Below, piece after piece: positions 43,883 to 51,727 of a stretch of DNA of 64,000 bases. The position numbers were made by a program, and so were the translations under genes. The notes under the pieces are model-generated. The model saw only the letters and a list, made by a program, of their open reading frames with translations, made no database searches and was not told the DNA's origin. Position 1 is the stretch's first letter; every line of letters begins with the position of its first letter. This stretch comes from Bradyrhizobium jicamae. Its GTDB lineage: Bacteria; Pseudomonadota; Alphaproteobacteria; Rhizobiales; Xanthobacteraceae. The stretch is taken from NCBI RefSeq assembly GCF_001440395.1, contig NZ_LLXZ01000120.1, positions 1 to 64,000 on the forward strand, in the 5' to 3' direction.

Positions 43883-44869
43883 ATGTTGGACGGACCCATG
43901 GCAAACAGGTTTCCGCGGGAATTGACCATTCGCCAGTTGCGCGCGCTGGCGGCCGTTCACAGCGATCGATCGGTTACCGCGGCGGCCAAGCGGCTGCACC
44001 TGACGCAGCCGGCGGTCACGCTGCAGATCCGCAATTTGCAGGAGATTGCAGGCGTGCCGCTGATCCAGCGCACCAATGACGGCATGCTGCTGACCGACGC
44101 TGGACGCGAGGTGCTCGCTCTCTCGGAGCGCATCGAAGCGGCGATTGCGGATTGCGCGACCTCGCTGGAGATGATCGCAGGCAAAACGGCGGGGCGGATC
44201 TCGATAGGCGCGGTCAGCACCGCGAAATATTTCGTGCCGTTCATGATCTCCGGATTCTCGAAACGGCATCCGAACATCGATGTCACGCTCTCGATCGGAA
44301 ACCGCCAGGAAATCGGCACGGCGTTACGCGGCTACGATCTCGATTTCGCGATCATGGGCCGGCCTCCGGCCGACATCGAGATGGACGTCCATCCGATTGG
44401 CGATCATCCGCATGTCATCATCGCGCCGACCAGCCATCGCCTGGCGAGAAAGTCTCGCATCGCGCCGAGCGATCTCGCCAATGAGACGTTCCTGACGCGC
44501 GAGCCCGGCTCGGGCACGCGCGGCCTGATGGAGCAATTGTTCGAGACGGCAGGCATTCGCCCGAACATCGGCATGGCGATGAGCAGCAATGAGACGATCA
44601 AGCAGGCGGTGATCGCCGGGCTGGGCATTGCGTTTATTTCCGCGCATACGGTCGCCACCGAACTCGACGAGCGACGGCTGGTCACGCTGGATGTGGTCGG
44701 CCTTCCCATTGTCCGGCAATGGTTCGCTTTGTCCCGCAAGGACAAGATCCTGCTGCCGCCGGCGCGCGCCATGCTGGAATTCCTCAGTGCCCGCGGCGCG
44801 CAATTCCTGCCACGAACCCAGGGCCGGATCAGGCTGACCCGGACATCGGCGCGCGGGAAACGCCGGTGA
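43883..44869 (+). CDS. cbbR: LysR-type Calvin-cycle regulator CbbR
   Basis: A 328-residue LysR regulator with N-terminal HTH (RELTIRQLRALAAVHSDRSVTAAAKRLHLTQPAVTLQIRNLQEIAGVPLIQRTNDGMLLTDAG) and an effector domain typical of CbbR (ISIGAVSTAKYFVPFMISGFSKRHPNIDVTLSIGNRQEI, REPGSGTRGLMEQLFE). It is divergent from cbbF and should activate the cbb operon in response to metabolites signalling carbon status. A second ATG at 43898 (MANRFPREL) has better spacing from the upstream hairpin and could be the true start. Confidence 0.94.
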   Translation: MLDGPMANRFPRELTIRQLRALAAVHSDRSVTAAAKRLHLTQPAVTLQIRNLQEIAGVPLIQRTNDGMLLTDAGREVLALSERIEAAIADCATSLEMIAGKTAGRISIGAVSTAKYFVPFMISGFSKRHPNIDVTLSIGNRQEIGTALRGYDLDFAIMGRPPADIEMDVHPIGDHPHVIIAPTSHRLARKSRIAPSDLANETFLTREPGSGTRGLMEQLFETAGIRPNIGMAMSSNETIKQAVIAGLGIAFISAHTVATELDERRLVTLDVVGLPIVRQWFALSRKDKILLPPARAMLEFLSARGAQFLPRTQGRIRLTRTSARGKRR

Positions 44870-45051
44870 CGATGGTGCGATGCATCCCGAATGATGAGAC
44901 GAAAGTCTGAGTGCCGCCATCCCGGCACGCCACCAGATCAAGGAGCAATCGCCGACAGGTTGACATCCTGCCCTCTTCTCCAAATACTTGGCCAAACAGC
45001 GCAGACAAGCTGACCCGGCGACGGATAAAACAGATAAAAAGGGAGGACACG

Positions 45052-46362
45052 ATGCCGACTTCACGCAGAACACTGCTGAAGACTTCTGCGGCTGCCGCCG
45101 CCGCCTTCACCTTCGATTGGACCCGCGCACAAGCGCAAGCCGAAACGGTACGCATCGGCCTGATCTACGACCTGACCGGTCCCTTTGCCGCGGGCGGCTC
45201 GGTCGCCTCCTCGATCGGCGCGCAGATCGCCATCGACCTCGTCAACGAAAAGGGCGGCATCGGCGGCAAGTACAAGGTCGCCCCTATCGCTGCCGACTCC
45301 CAGAGCAAGCCCGATGTCGCGATCAATGAGGCCAATCGCCTGATCGACCAGGAAAAGATCGACATCATCAACGGCGTCTACGCGAGTTCGCACGCGGTGC
45401 CGCTCGCGGCCAAGGTCGAACAGCAGAAAAAGATCCTCTGGATCACCACCGCGGTGTCGACCGCCGTGTTCAAGGACAAGAACCTGCAATACGTCTTCCG
45501 CGCGCAGATTCATTCCGACCAGTATGGCCAGGCCTTTGCGGGCTTCATCACCGAGCACGCCAAGGCGAAGCTCGGCATGGAGCCCAAGGACGTCAAGGTC
45601 GCGCTGATCCACGAGGATGGTCCTTATGGGGTCGGCGTCGCCGCCGCCGATGAGGCCTATGCGAAGGAAGCCGGCCTGCAGGTCGTGCTCAAGGAAGGCT
45701 ATTCCGCCTCCGCCCCTGACCTCTCGGTGCTGGTGACCAAGATCAAGCGCGCCAGGGCCGACGTCATCTCCCACGCGGGATACAACCCTGATATCACCCT
45801 GTTCCTGCGCCAGGCGCGCGAGAACGGCCTCAAGTTCAAGATGCTGTTCGGCGCCGGCGCGGGCTACAGCCAGCTCGACAAGTTGCGGGCCACGTTCGGC
45901 GCCGACATCGACAATTTCTGCAATATCGATCCGGTGCCGGCACAATTGCTCGACGCCTCGAAACTCGCTCCAGGGATCGGCGATCTCACCAAGGTGATGA
46001 TCGCGCGCTACAAGGAGAAGACCAACGCGACCGATGTTCCGCCGCACTGCTCGATGGGCTTCAACCAGACCTGGATCCTGCTCAATAGCGTCCTGCCCAT
46101 CGCCAAGGAGAAGTATGGCGGCTTCGATCCCGAAGCCATTCGCAAGGCGGCGCTCGATGTCGATATCCCGCCGGGCGGTACCATCCAGGGCTATGGTGTG
46201 AAGTTCTTTCGCCCCGGCACGCCGCTCTCCGGCCAAAACGAGCGCTCGACCCCGGTCGTGATGCAAAATGCCGGCGAGCATATTTCAGTGGTCTGGCCGA
46301 CCAATATCAGGACGCAGGACCCGGTATTCCCGCTGCCGAAATCGTCGGTGTATGCGGCATAG
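45052..46362 (+). CDS. LivJ-type (branched-chain amino acid/amide family) ABC substrate-binding protein, orphan
   Basis: A 436-residue exported protein with a twin-arginine leader (SRRTLLKTSAAAAAAFTFDWTRAQAQA). The mature part has family features: VRIGLIYDLTGPFAAGGSVASSIGAQIAIDLVNEKGGIGGKYKVAPIAADSQSKPDVAINEANRLIDQEKIDIINGVYAS. The ATG at 45052 follows a GGGAGG ribosome-binding site. No permease or ATPase gene is adjacent, so it must work with components encoded elsewhere or act as an orphan receptor. Its ligand is unknown. Confidence 0.88.
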   Translation: MPTSRRTLLKTSAAAAAAFTFDWTRAQAQAETVRIGLIYDLTGPFAAGGSVASSIGAQIAIDLVNEKGGIGGKYKVAPIAADSQSKPDVAINEANRLIDQEKIDIINGVYASSHAVPLAAKVEQQKKILWITTAVSTAVFKDKNLQYVFRAQIHSDQYGQAFAGFITEHAKAKLGMEPKDVKVALIHEDGPYGVGVAAADEAYAKEAGLQVVLKEGYSASAPDLSVLVTKIKRARADVISHAGYNPDITLFLRQARENGLKFKMLFGAGAGYSQLDKLRATFGADIDNFCNIDPVPAQLLDASKLAPGIGDLTKVMIARYKEKTNATDVPPHCSMGFNQTWILLNSVLPIAKEKYGGFDPEAIRKAALDVDIPPGGTIQGYGVKFFRPGTPLSGQNERSTPVVMQNAGEHISVVWPTNIRTQDPVFPLPKSSVYAA

Positions 46363-46372
46363 GGCGATCTTT

Positions 46373-46533
46373 CACCCTCTCCCCTTGTGGGAGAGGGTGG
46401 CTTCGATGCTTCGCATCGAAGCCGGGTGAGGGGTTCTCTCCGCGGACGAATCTCCTCGCAGTTGAGCCCGCGGATAGAACCCCTCATCCGGCGCGCTACG
46501 CGCGCCACCTTCTCCCACAAGGGGAGAAGGGAG
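46373..46533. repeat. Paired extragenic palindromic repeat (REP/BIME-like)
   Basis: Two inverted arms flank a short centre: left arm 46373-46437 and right arm about 46476-46533. Each arm holds a hairpin of the CTCCCC-TTGTGG-GAG type and a second internal hairpin (CTTCGATGC/GCATCGAAG on the left, GGCGCG/CGCGCC on the right). The arms are inverted copies of each other outside the inner hairpins. It sits in the convergent interval between the binding protein and the Gfo/Idh gene, where it may also end transcription. Confidence 0.75.
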
Positions 46534-46540
46534 ATTGCCG

Positions 46541-47710
46541 TTAAAGCGTCACGCGCCGCCCCTCCTCCGCCGCCCAATAGCCGGCGTAGTTGACCTTGAT
46601 GGTCTCGAAGGCCAGCGTCAGATCCGAGAGCGGCTGGCGGCCGGTGGCGACGCATTCCATGAAATCCTGGATTTCCTGCGTATAGCCGCGCGTCCATTCC
46701 TCTTCAAGGCAAATGTTTTGCCAGCCGGTCTTCCGGTCGACCTTCTCGGTAATATAGACGTTGGCGAGCTTCTCCTCGCTGGTCTGATAGCTCATCATGT
46801 GCGTATTCGGCGTGATGTTGGCAAACAGCGAGCCGCTGCTGGTGTAGGTCTCGATCAGGTTGCGGACGCCACCGAGGATCATGTCGCCGGAAAACACCGT
46901 GGCCTTGGTGCCGTCCGAGAAGGTGGCCGTGAGCACGCCCCAGTCCTCGACATCGACGGGGTTGGCCTTGAGCACGGAACGTTCGTCCGGGCGCAGGCAC
47001 GCCGTCACATTGCCGACATCACAGGTCACGCTGGCAACGCCGATCGTCTCGCCGCGCGCCTTCGCCTCGACCTGCTTGAGATAGAGCACCGCCGACAGCG
47101 GATGGCATCCCATGCGGATCAGCGAGCCGCCGCCGGTCATCGCCCATTGCGCGGCGTGCGCGGCATGCGAGCCGGAATGGCTCTCCTCCCCCTTCATGAA
47201 CAGGATCTTGTCTTTGGTGGCTTTCAGGATCTCCACGGTCTTGGCCACCGCCGGCGCGTAGATCCAGTCCTCGGCATACATGAAGAGCTTGCCGGTCTTG
47301 TTGATCGCCGCACGGGTCTTTTCCATTTCCTCCAGCACGCGCTCATACATCGACGCCTTCGGCACATGCTTGCCGATCGGCGCCTTGTCGCCATCCCGGC
47401 CGAAATAGCCGGCGAACGGCTTTTCACAGATGACATGCTTGCCGGCCTGCATCGCGTCCACGATCATCGAGGTGTGCAGATTGGGCGGCGTGCAGATGTC
47501 GATGACGTCGAGATCAGCATCGGCGATCAGGTCGCGAAAGCTGCGATAAACCGCCGGAATCTGGTGACGATGGGCAAACTCGACGACGTGATCGCCCCTC
47601 GCCGCAACGGCCCGGACTTCGACATTCACGCCGTAAACGCGGCGGTAGGCATGCATGTGCAACTCGGACACGAAACCGCAGCCGGCCAGGCCGATCCTGA
47701 TTTTCGCCAT
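46541..47710 (-). CDS. Gfo/Idh/MocA-family NAD(P)-dependent oxidoreductase
   Basis: A 389-residue cytoplasmic oxidoreductase. A Rossmann fold at the N-terminus (IRIGLAGCGFVSELHMHAYRRV), DVIDICTPPNLHTSMIVDAMQAGKHVICEKPFAG with the conserved EKP motif, and a C-terminal substrate domain. The family oxidises sugars, inositols and related polyols. It lies 30 bp downstream of the FAH-fold gene on the same strand, suggesting one catabolic operon. Substrate not determinable by eye. Confidence 0.9.
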   Translation of the reverse strand: MAKIRIGLAGCGFVSELHMHAYRRVYGVNVEVRAVAARGDHVVEFAHRHQIPAVYRSFRDLIADADLDVIDICTPPNLHTSMIVDAMQAGKHVICEKPFAGYFGRDGDKAPIGKHVPKASMYERVLEEMEKTRAAINKTGKLFMYAEDWIYAPAVAKTVEILKATKDKILFMKGEESHSGSHAAHAAQWAMTGGGSLIRMGCHPLSAVLYLKQVEAKARGETIGVASVTCDVGNVTACLRPDERSVLKANPVDVEDWGVLTATFSDGTKATVFSGDMILGGVRNLIETYTSSGSLFANITPNTHMMSYQTSEEKLANVYITEKVDRKTGWQNICLEEEWTRGYTQEIQDFMECVATGRQPLSDLTLAFETIKVNYAGYWAAEEGRRVTL

Positions 47711-47740
47711 CTGCGGAATGCCTCCGGGTACGGCTTGAGG

Positions 47741-48925
47741 TTAGTTGCTTCGGCTGGTCTTCCGGCGCATCAACGCAGCGAAGAGCTCGGTCAGGCCGAA
47801 ACGCCAGGGTTCGCAATCACCGCTGTGGCGCATCCGGTTGGTCAGCCGGCCGAGTTTCGGCGTGGCGACCGTCACCAGATCGCCTTCCACGTGGGTGAAC
47901 CCCTGCCCCTTCGCAAACCGATCCTGGATCGGCGCGAACATGGTGCCGAGGAAAAGCACAAAACCGTCGGGATATTGATGGTTCTCGTTGATGGTCTGCC
48001 CGACGATATCCGCCGGGTCGCGGCTGATCTTTGTCAGCGAGGATGCACCATGCAGGACAAAACCTTCCGGCCCCTTCACTTCCAGCGAGATATCCATCTT
48101 CCTGACGTCGTCGAGCGTGAAGCCCGCGTCGAAGAACCGCACGAACGGCCCGATGGCGCAGGATGCGTTGTTGTCCTTGGCCTTGGACAGCAGCAGCGCC
48201 GAGCGTCCCTCGAAGTCGCGCAGATTGACATCGTTGCCGAGCGTGGCGCCGACGATGCGGCCGTCGTTCGCCACCACCAGCACGACCTCCGGCTCCGGAT
48301 TGTTCCAGGTCGATTTCGGATGCAGGCCCGCATCCACGCAAGTGCCCACCGCCGACAGCACGGGCGACTTGGTGAACACCTCGGCGTCCGGCCCGATGCC
48401 GACTTCGAGATATTGGCTCCAGGCATTTTGGGAAACCAGGACGTCCTTCACGTGCTGCGCTTCGGCCGAACCCGGCTTCAATTGCGACAGATCGGTGCCG
48501 ACGATCCGCGTCACCTCGGCCCGAATCGCCTCCGCCGAATCCGGATTGCCGCGCGCCCGCTCCTCGATCACCCGCTCCAGCATCGAGACGGCGAAGGTGA
48601 CGCCGGCGGCCTTGATCACCTGCAGGTCGATCGGGGCCAGCAGCCATGGCCTGGCTGGGTCGCGGGTATCCGGCGGCGTATTGTTCAGGAGATCCTGTAG
48701 CGAGCCGATCCGCTCGCCGCGCGCGGTACGCAGCGCCCCGGCCGGATCGGCAGCGGCGGCAAGCTGGCTGGCGGTGGGAAATTCGTCGGTGATGTCGAAC
48801 ACGCCATCCTGACGAATCGCGACCACCGATGGCCCGGCAAGGTCGGGACGCCAGATCCGCCCCATCAGCGCGGCGCCGGCAAAATCGTCGGGCAGAATGA
48901 AAGCGGCGTCGGTGGCGATAGTCAT
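47741..48925 (-). CDS. Fumarylacetoacetate hydrolase (FAH)-fold protein
   Basis: A 394-residue protein. The C-terminal two thirds has FAH-family landmarks (VKAAGVTFAVSMLERVIEERARGN in the region where the family has AVGLNY-type motifs, NPEPEVVLVVANDGRIVGATLGNDVNLRDFEGRSALLLSKAKDNNASCAIGPF). Related proteins include 2-keto-3-deoxy-sugar-acid dehydratases, so with the neighbouring Gfo/Idh enzyme a sugar-acid pathway is possible. No signal peptide. The specific reaction cannot be assigned. Confidence 0.82.
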   Translation of the reverse strand: MTIATDAAFILPDDFAGAALMGRIWRPDLAGPSVVAIRQDGVFDITDEFPTASQLAAAADPAGALRTARGERIGSLQDLLNNTPPDTRDPARPWLLAPIDLQVIKAAGVTFAVSMLERVIEERARGNPDSAEAIRAEVTRIVGTDLSQLKPGSAEAQHVKDVLVSQNAWSQYLEVGIGPDAEVFTKSPVLSAVGTCVDAGLHPKSTWNNPEPEVVLVVANDGRIVGATLGNDVNLRDFEGRSALLLSKAKDNNASCAIGPFVRFFDAGFTLDDVRKMDISLEVKGPEGFVLHGASSLTKISRDPADIVGQTINENHQYPDGFVLFLGTMFAPIQDRFAKGQGFTHVEGDLVTVATPKLGRLTNRMRHSGDCEPWRFGLTELFAALMRRKTSRSN

Positions 48926-49162
48926 CGTGGGAGGTCCTCGTAAGGGGCGTCTGTGCGGTCAGAGCAGCACCGTCCATAGAAGGGAAACCGCTCGATGGGT
49001 CAACACCTTCAGGGAGGGGTTGACGTCAGCACCGCGGCCTCGGGGACAGGCTCATCGCGCGGCAGCATGCAAAATCAGACGATTGGTCAAATGCGGCCGA
49101 TTGCACGCATGGTCAATCTGCCCTGGCGCATGATGGTTGAATAACGACGGCAAGGAGATTCG

Positions 49163-49303
49163 ATGTCGGGGAATTACATGCGGCTCGGTCGCGCCGGAAC
49201 GCCGCGGGCCCGGGATGGCTGCATGACCTCTCCGGCCGGCAGGCCTTCACTCCGCGGCCTCAACCAGGGTGCGGCACCACAACGTGGCGGTGATCTGCGC
49301 TGA
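49163..49303 (+). CDS. Possible small gene (46 residues), unknown
   Basis: An ATG with an excellent AAGGAG ribosome-binding site 6 bp upstream opens a 46-codon frame beginning MSGNYMRLGRAGTPRARDG and rich in Gly, Arg and Pro. It has no recognisable family, membrane segment or signal peptide, and its end overlaps a stem-loop that could be the gfa terminator. The ribosome-binding site is the main evidence; it may be fortuitous. Confidence 0.25.
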   Translation: MSGNYMRLGRAGTPRARDGCMTSPAGRPSLRGLNQGAAPQRGGDLR

Positions 49304-49322
49304 CGGCGATCGCCATCAGCGC
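49297..49322 (-). terminator. Long stem-loop downstream of gfa
   Basis: A 26-bp near-perfect palindrome, outer GCGCTGA/TCAGCGC and inner GGCGATCGCC with one mismatch, lies 47 bp after the gfa stop. No U-tract follows. It probably marks the end of the xoxF-xoxG-adhC-gfa transcript or protects its 3' end. Confidence 0.45.
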
Positions 49323-49368
49323 AAGGTCGGTATCTCGCAAGATCGGGCCAGTGCCCGCTTCGCCTTGT

Positions 49369-49938
49369 CTAGGCCGCCTTGGCCTTGGACTTTGCCACAT
49401 GGCTCGCGATCGCATCCATCAAAGGCGGCGACAGGCAGTCATAGGGCTCCAGTCCGAGCTCCTTCAGCCGGGCCCTGATTCCAGCCATCTCGCCCGGCTG
49501 GACACCGGACTCCAGAACGGACGACACGAACGCCGCGAAGCCCGGAGCCGCCGATCCGCTTTCCTGGAACAGCTCAGGATGAATGAAGTCGAGGCCGTAG
49601 AAGGGATGCCCCGTATTTTCGATCCGGCCGTACATATGTGTGCCGCAGGCCTTGCAGGCGTAGCGCTGGATCACTGCTGCAGAGTCGACGATTTGCAGCT
49701 TGTCGCCATTCTCGGTCACTTTCACATTGTCGCGCGGAACGACGGCGACGACAGAGAAGATCGCGCCTGAGGGCTTCCAGCATTTGGTGCAACCGCAGGC
49801 GTGATTGTGGGCGACGTCGCCCTTGATGGCGACCTTGACCGGCTTATCCGAGCACTTGCAGACAAGGGTGCCCCCGGCAAAACTGCCGGTCCCCTGTTTT
49901 ACGCCGCCGTCTACCGATGGGTGGATATGAACAGTCAT
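49369..49938 (-). CDS. gfa: S-(hydroxymethyl)glutathione synthase (glutathione-dependent formaldehyde-activating enzyme)
   Basis: A 189-residue zinc protein of the Gfa family that promotes the condensation of formaldehyde with glutathione. Zinc-binding cysteines are seen in LVCKCSDKPVKV, HACGCTKCWKPSG and YACKACGTHMYGR. The C-terminal part (FYGLDFIHPELFQESG, GIRARLKELGLEPYDCLSPPLMDAI) matches the family. It is the last gene of the xoxF-xoxG-adhC-gfa operon, 34 bp after adhC, placing it directly ahead of AdhC in the pathway. Confidence 0.95.
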   Translation of the reverse strand: MTVHIHPSVDGGVKQGTGSFAGGTLVCKCSDKPVKVAIKGDVAHNHACGCTKCWKPSGAIFSVVAVVPRDNVKVTENGDKLQIVDSAAVIQRYACKACGTHMYGRIENTGHPFYGLDFIHPELFQESGSAAPGFAAFVSSVLESGVQPGEMAGIRARLKELGLEPYDCLSPPLMDAIASHVAKSKAKAA

Positions 49939-49972
49939 GGGCCTATCCTCCTTGTGTTTGAAGTTCCGCTAT

Positions 49973-51079
49973 TCAGAACACGACAACCGAACGGATCGAC
50001 TTGCCCTGGTGCATGAGATCGAATCCCTGGTTGATCTCCTCCAGCTTGAGTACGTGCGTAATCATCGGATCGATTTCGATCTTTCCGTTCATGTACCAGT
50101 CGACAATCTTCGGCACGTCCGTGCGGCCACGCGCGCCGCCAAAGGCCGTTCCCTTCCAGACACGGCCAGTCACGAGCTGGAACGGCCGGGTAGCGATTTC
50201 CTTGCCGGACTCCGCAACACCGATCACGACCGAGACGCCCCAACCGCGATGGCATGCTTCGAGCGCCTGCCGCATCACGTTGGTGTTGCCGGTGCAATCG
50301 AAGGTGTAATCGGCGCCGCCATCGGTGAGCCCGACCAGATGCTGGACGATGTCGCTGACCTTGGTCGGATTGACGAAATGCGTCATGCCGAAGCGGCGGC
50401 CCCAATCCTCCTTGGCATCGTTGATGTCGACGCCGACGATCTTGTCGGCACCCACCATCTTCGCGCCCTGGATAACATTGAGGCCGATGCCGCCGAGTCC
50501 GAAAACGACGACGTTGGCGCCCGGCGTGACCTTGGCGGTGTTCACCACGGCACCAACGCCCGTCGTCACCCCGCAACCGATGTAGCAACTCTTGTCGAAC
50601 GGCGCGTCCTCGCGGATCTTCGCCACTGCGATTTCCGGCAGTACGGTAAAGTTCGAGAACGTCGAGCAGCCCATGTAATGGAAGATCGGTTTGCCCTTAT
50701 GGCTGAAGCGCGAGGTGCCATCCGGCATCAGCCCCTTGCCCTGGGTAGCGCGGATGGCGGTGCAAAGATTGGTCTTGCCGCTCAGGCAGCTTTTGCACTG
50801 GCGGCATTCCGGCGTGTAAAGCGGGATCACGTGATCGCCGGCCTTGACCGATGTTACGCCCGGTCCGACTTCGCGGACGATGCCGGCGCCCTCATGACCG
50901 AGGATCGAAGGAAAGATTCCTTCGCTGTCGAATCCATCGAGCGTGTAGGCATCGGTGTGGCAGATTCCAGTCGCCTTGATCTCGACGAGAACTTCACCGG
51001 CCTTCGGGCCTTCAAGGTCGACTTCGACGATTTCAAGCGGCTTCTTGGCTTCGAATGCGACAGCAGCGCGGGTCTTCAT
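49973..51079 (-). CDS. adhC: S-(hydroxymethyl)glutathione dehydrogenase / class III alcohol dehydrogenase
   Basis: A 368-residue NAD-dependent zinc enzyme oxidising hydroxymethylglutathione to formylglutathione. The catalytic zinc motif GICHTDAYTLDG, GHEGAGIVREVG, the structural zinc cysteines in CRQCKSCLSGKTNLC, the HYMGCSTFSNFTVLPEIAVAKI segment and the nucleotide-binding VFGLGGIGLNVIQGAKMVGADKIVGVD are all characteristic of class III enzymes (AdhC/FlhA/GSH-FDH). The start at 51079 gives the family length. It lies between xoxG and gfa. Confidence 0.97.
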   Translation of the reverse strand: MKTRAAVAFEAKKPLEIVEVDLEGPKAGEVLVEIKATGICHTDAYTLDGFDSEGIFPSILGHEGAGIVREVGPGVTSVKAGDHVIPLYTPECRQCKSCLSGKTNLCTAIRATQGKGLMPDGTSRFSHKGKPIFHYMGCSTFSNFTVLPEIAVAKIREDAPFDKSCYIGCGVTTGVGAVVNTAKVTPGANVVVFGLGGIGLNVIQGAKMVGADKIVGVDINDAKEDWGRRFGMTHFVNPTKVSDIVQHLVGLTDGGADYTFDCTGNTNVMRQALEACHRGWGVSVVIGVAESGKEIATRPFQLVTGRVWKGTAFGGARGRTDVPKIVDWYMNGKIEIDPMITHVLKLEEINQGFDLMHQGKSIRSVVVF

Positions 51080-51151
51080 TCTAAACTCCACATTGGTTCT
51101 TCAAGTCGCTGCACGGAGTATCAGGACATATTCCTCGCACGCTCGGCATGA

Positions 51152-51652
51152 TCATTTGCCTCCCATGCAGGACTTTTCCGTCTCGGTGTACGCCTCGGGC
51201 TTGTCTTCCTTCTTGGCGGGCCGGACGCGCCCGACAGCGTCATGGGCACGGGCACGCAGATACACATAGAGATCGTCCATGTAGCAGGCGACATTCGGAT
51301 TGTCGCCGAGCGCCGGCATGACGGAGTTGCCGTTCTTGCGGCCACTCGCGACGACGCTGACGAAGTCGCCGTAGTTCATCGTCCTCAGCGAATCCTGCAA
51401 CGCCGGCGCGTAGGTCGATCCCATTCCGTCGGGGCCATGGCAGACATGGCATTCGGAATGATAACGACGGTATCCGGAGTAGGTGTACCAATCGACCGTG
51501 CCGTCGGCGCCGACTTTGTAGGTCGGGTTTCCATCCTTGTCGTAGTACTTACCGTCCTCAGACTTGACCGCGGTGGCATCGTCCGCAGCGAAGGCAGTCG
51601 TTCCCTGCGCCACCAGCATGACAGTGGCCGCAATCAACCAGATTTTACGCAA
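51152..51652 (-). CDS. xoxG: Cytochrome c of the XoxF methanol dehydrogenase (XoxG)
   Basis: A 166-residue exported cytochrome. Signal peptide MRKIWLIAATVMLVAQGTTAFAA, single haem motif CHVCH (residues 68-72) and a probable axial methionine in NSVMPALG (Met112). The sequence SGYRRYHSECHVCHGPDGMGSTYAPALQDSLRTMNYGDF and the C-terminal DDLYVYLRARAHDAVGR fit the XoxG/MxaG-related cytochromes. It lies 75 bp after xoxF, the dehydrogenase it would take electrons from in the periplasm. A pair cysteine (SCMGGK) is near the C-terminus. Confidence 0.93.
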   Translation of the reverse strand: MRKIWLIAATVMLVAQGTTAFAADDATAVKSEDGKYYDKDGNPTYKVGADGTVDWYTYSGYRRYHSECHVCHGPDGMGSTYAPALQDSLRTMNYGDFVSVVASGRKNGNSVMPALGDNPNVACYMDDLYVYLRARAHDAVGRVRPAKKEDKPEAYTETEKSCMGGK

Positions 51653-51727
51653 GAGCTCATCCTCGATATCAGATGCAGACCAGCCGGCGCGTGGAGCGAA
51701 CCACGCGCCGGAGGAGATGGTTCTGCT

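Larger units (their letters stand above)
48926..49368. other. Intergenic region upstream of the FAH gene and downstream of gfa
   Basis: A 443-bp interval that separates the sugar-type operon from the C1 operon. It holds a possible very short gene (49163-49303) and a long stem-loop at 49297-49322, listed separately. No other feature was recognised. Confidence 0.5.

Noticed and set aside
46535..48700. Very long plus-strand open frame of about 720 codons
   Set aside because: It runs antisense to the Gfo/Idh and FAH genes, both clearly recognised. The translation is rich in Arg, His and Asp without any domain, a common result of GC-rich codon bias.
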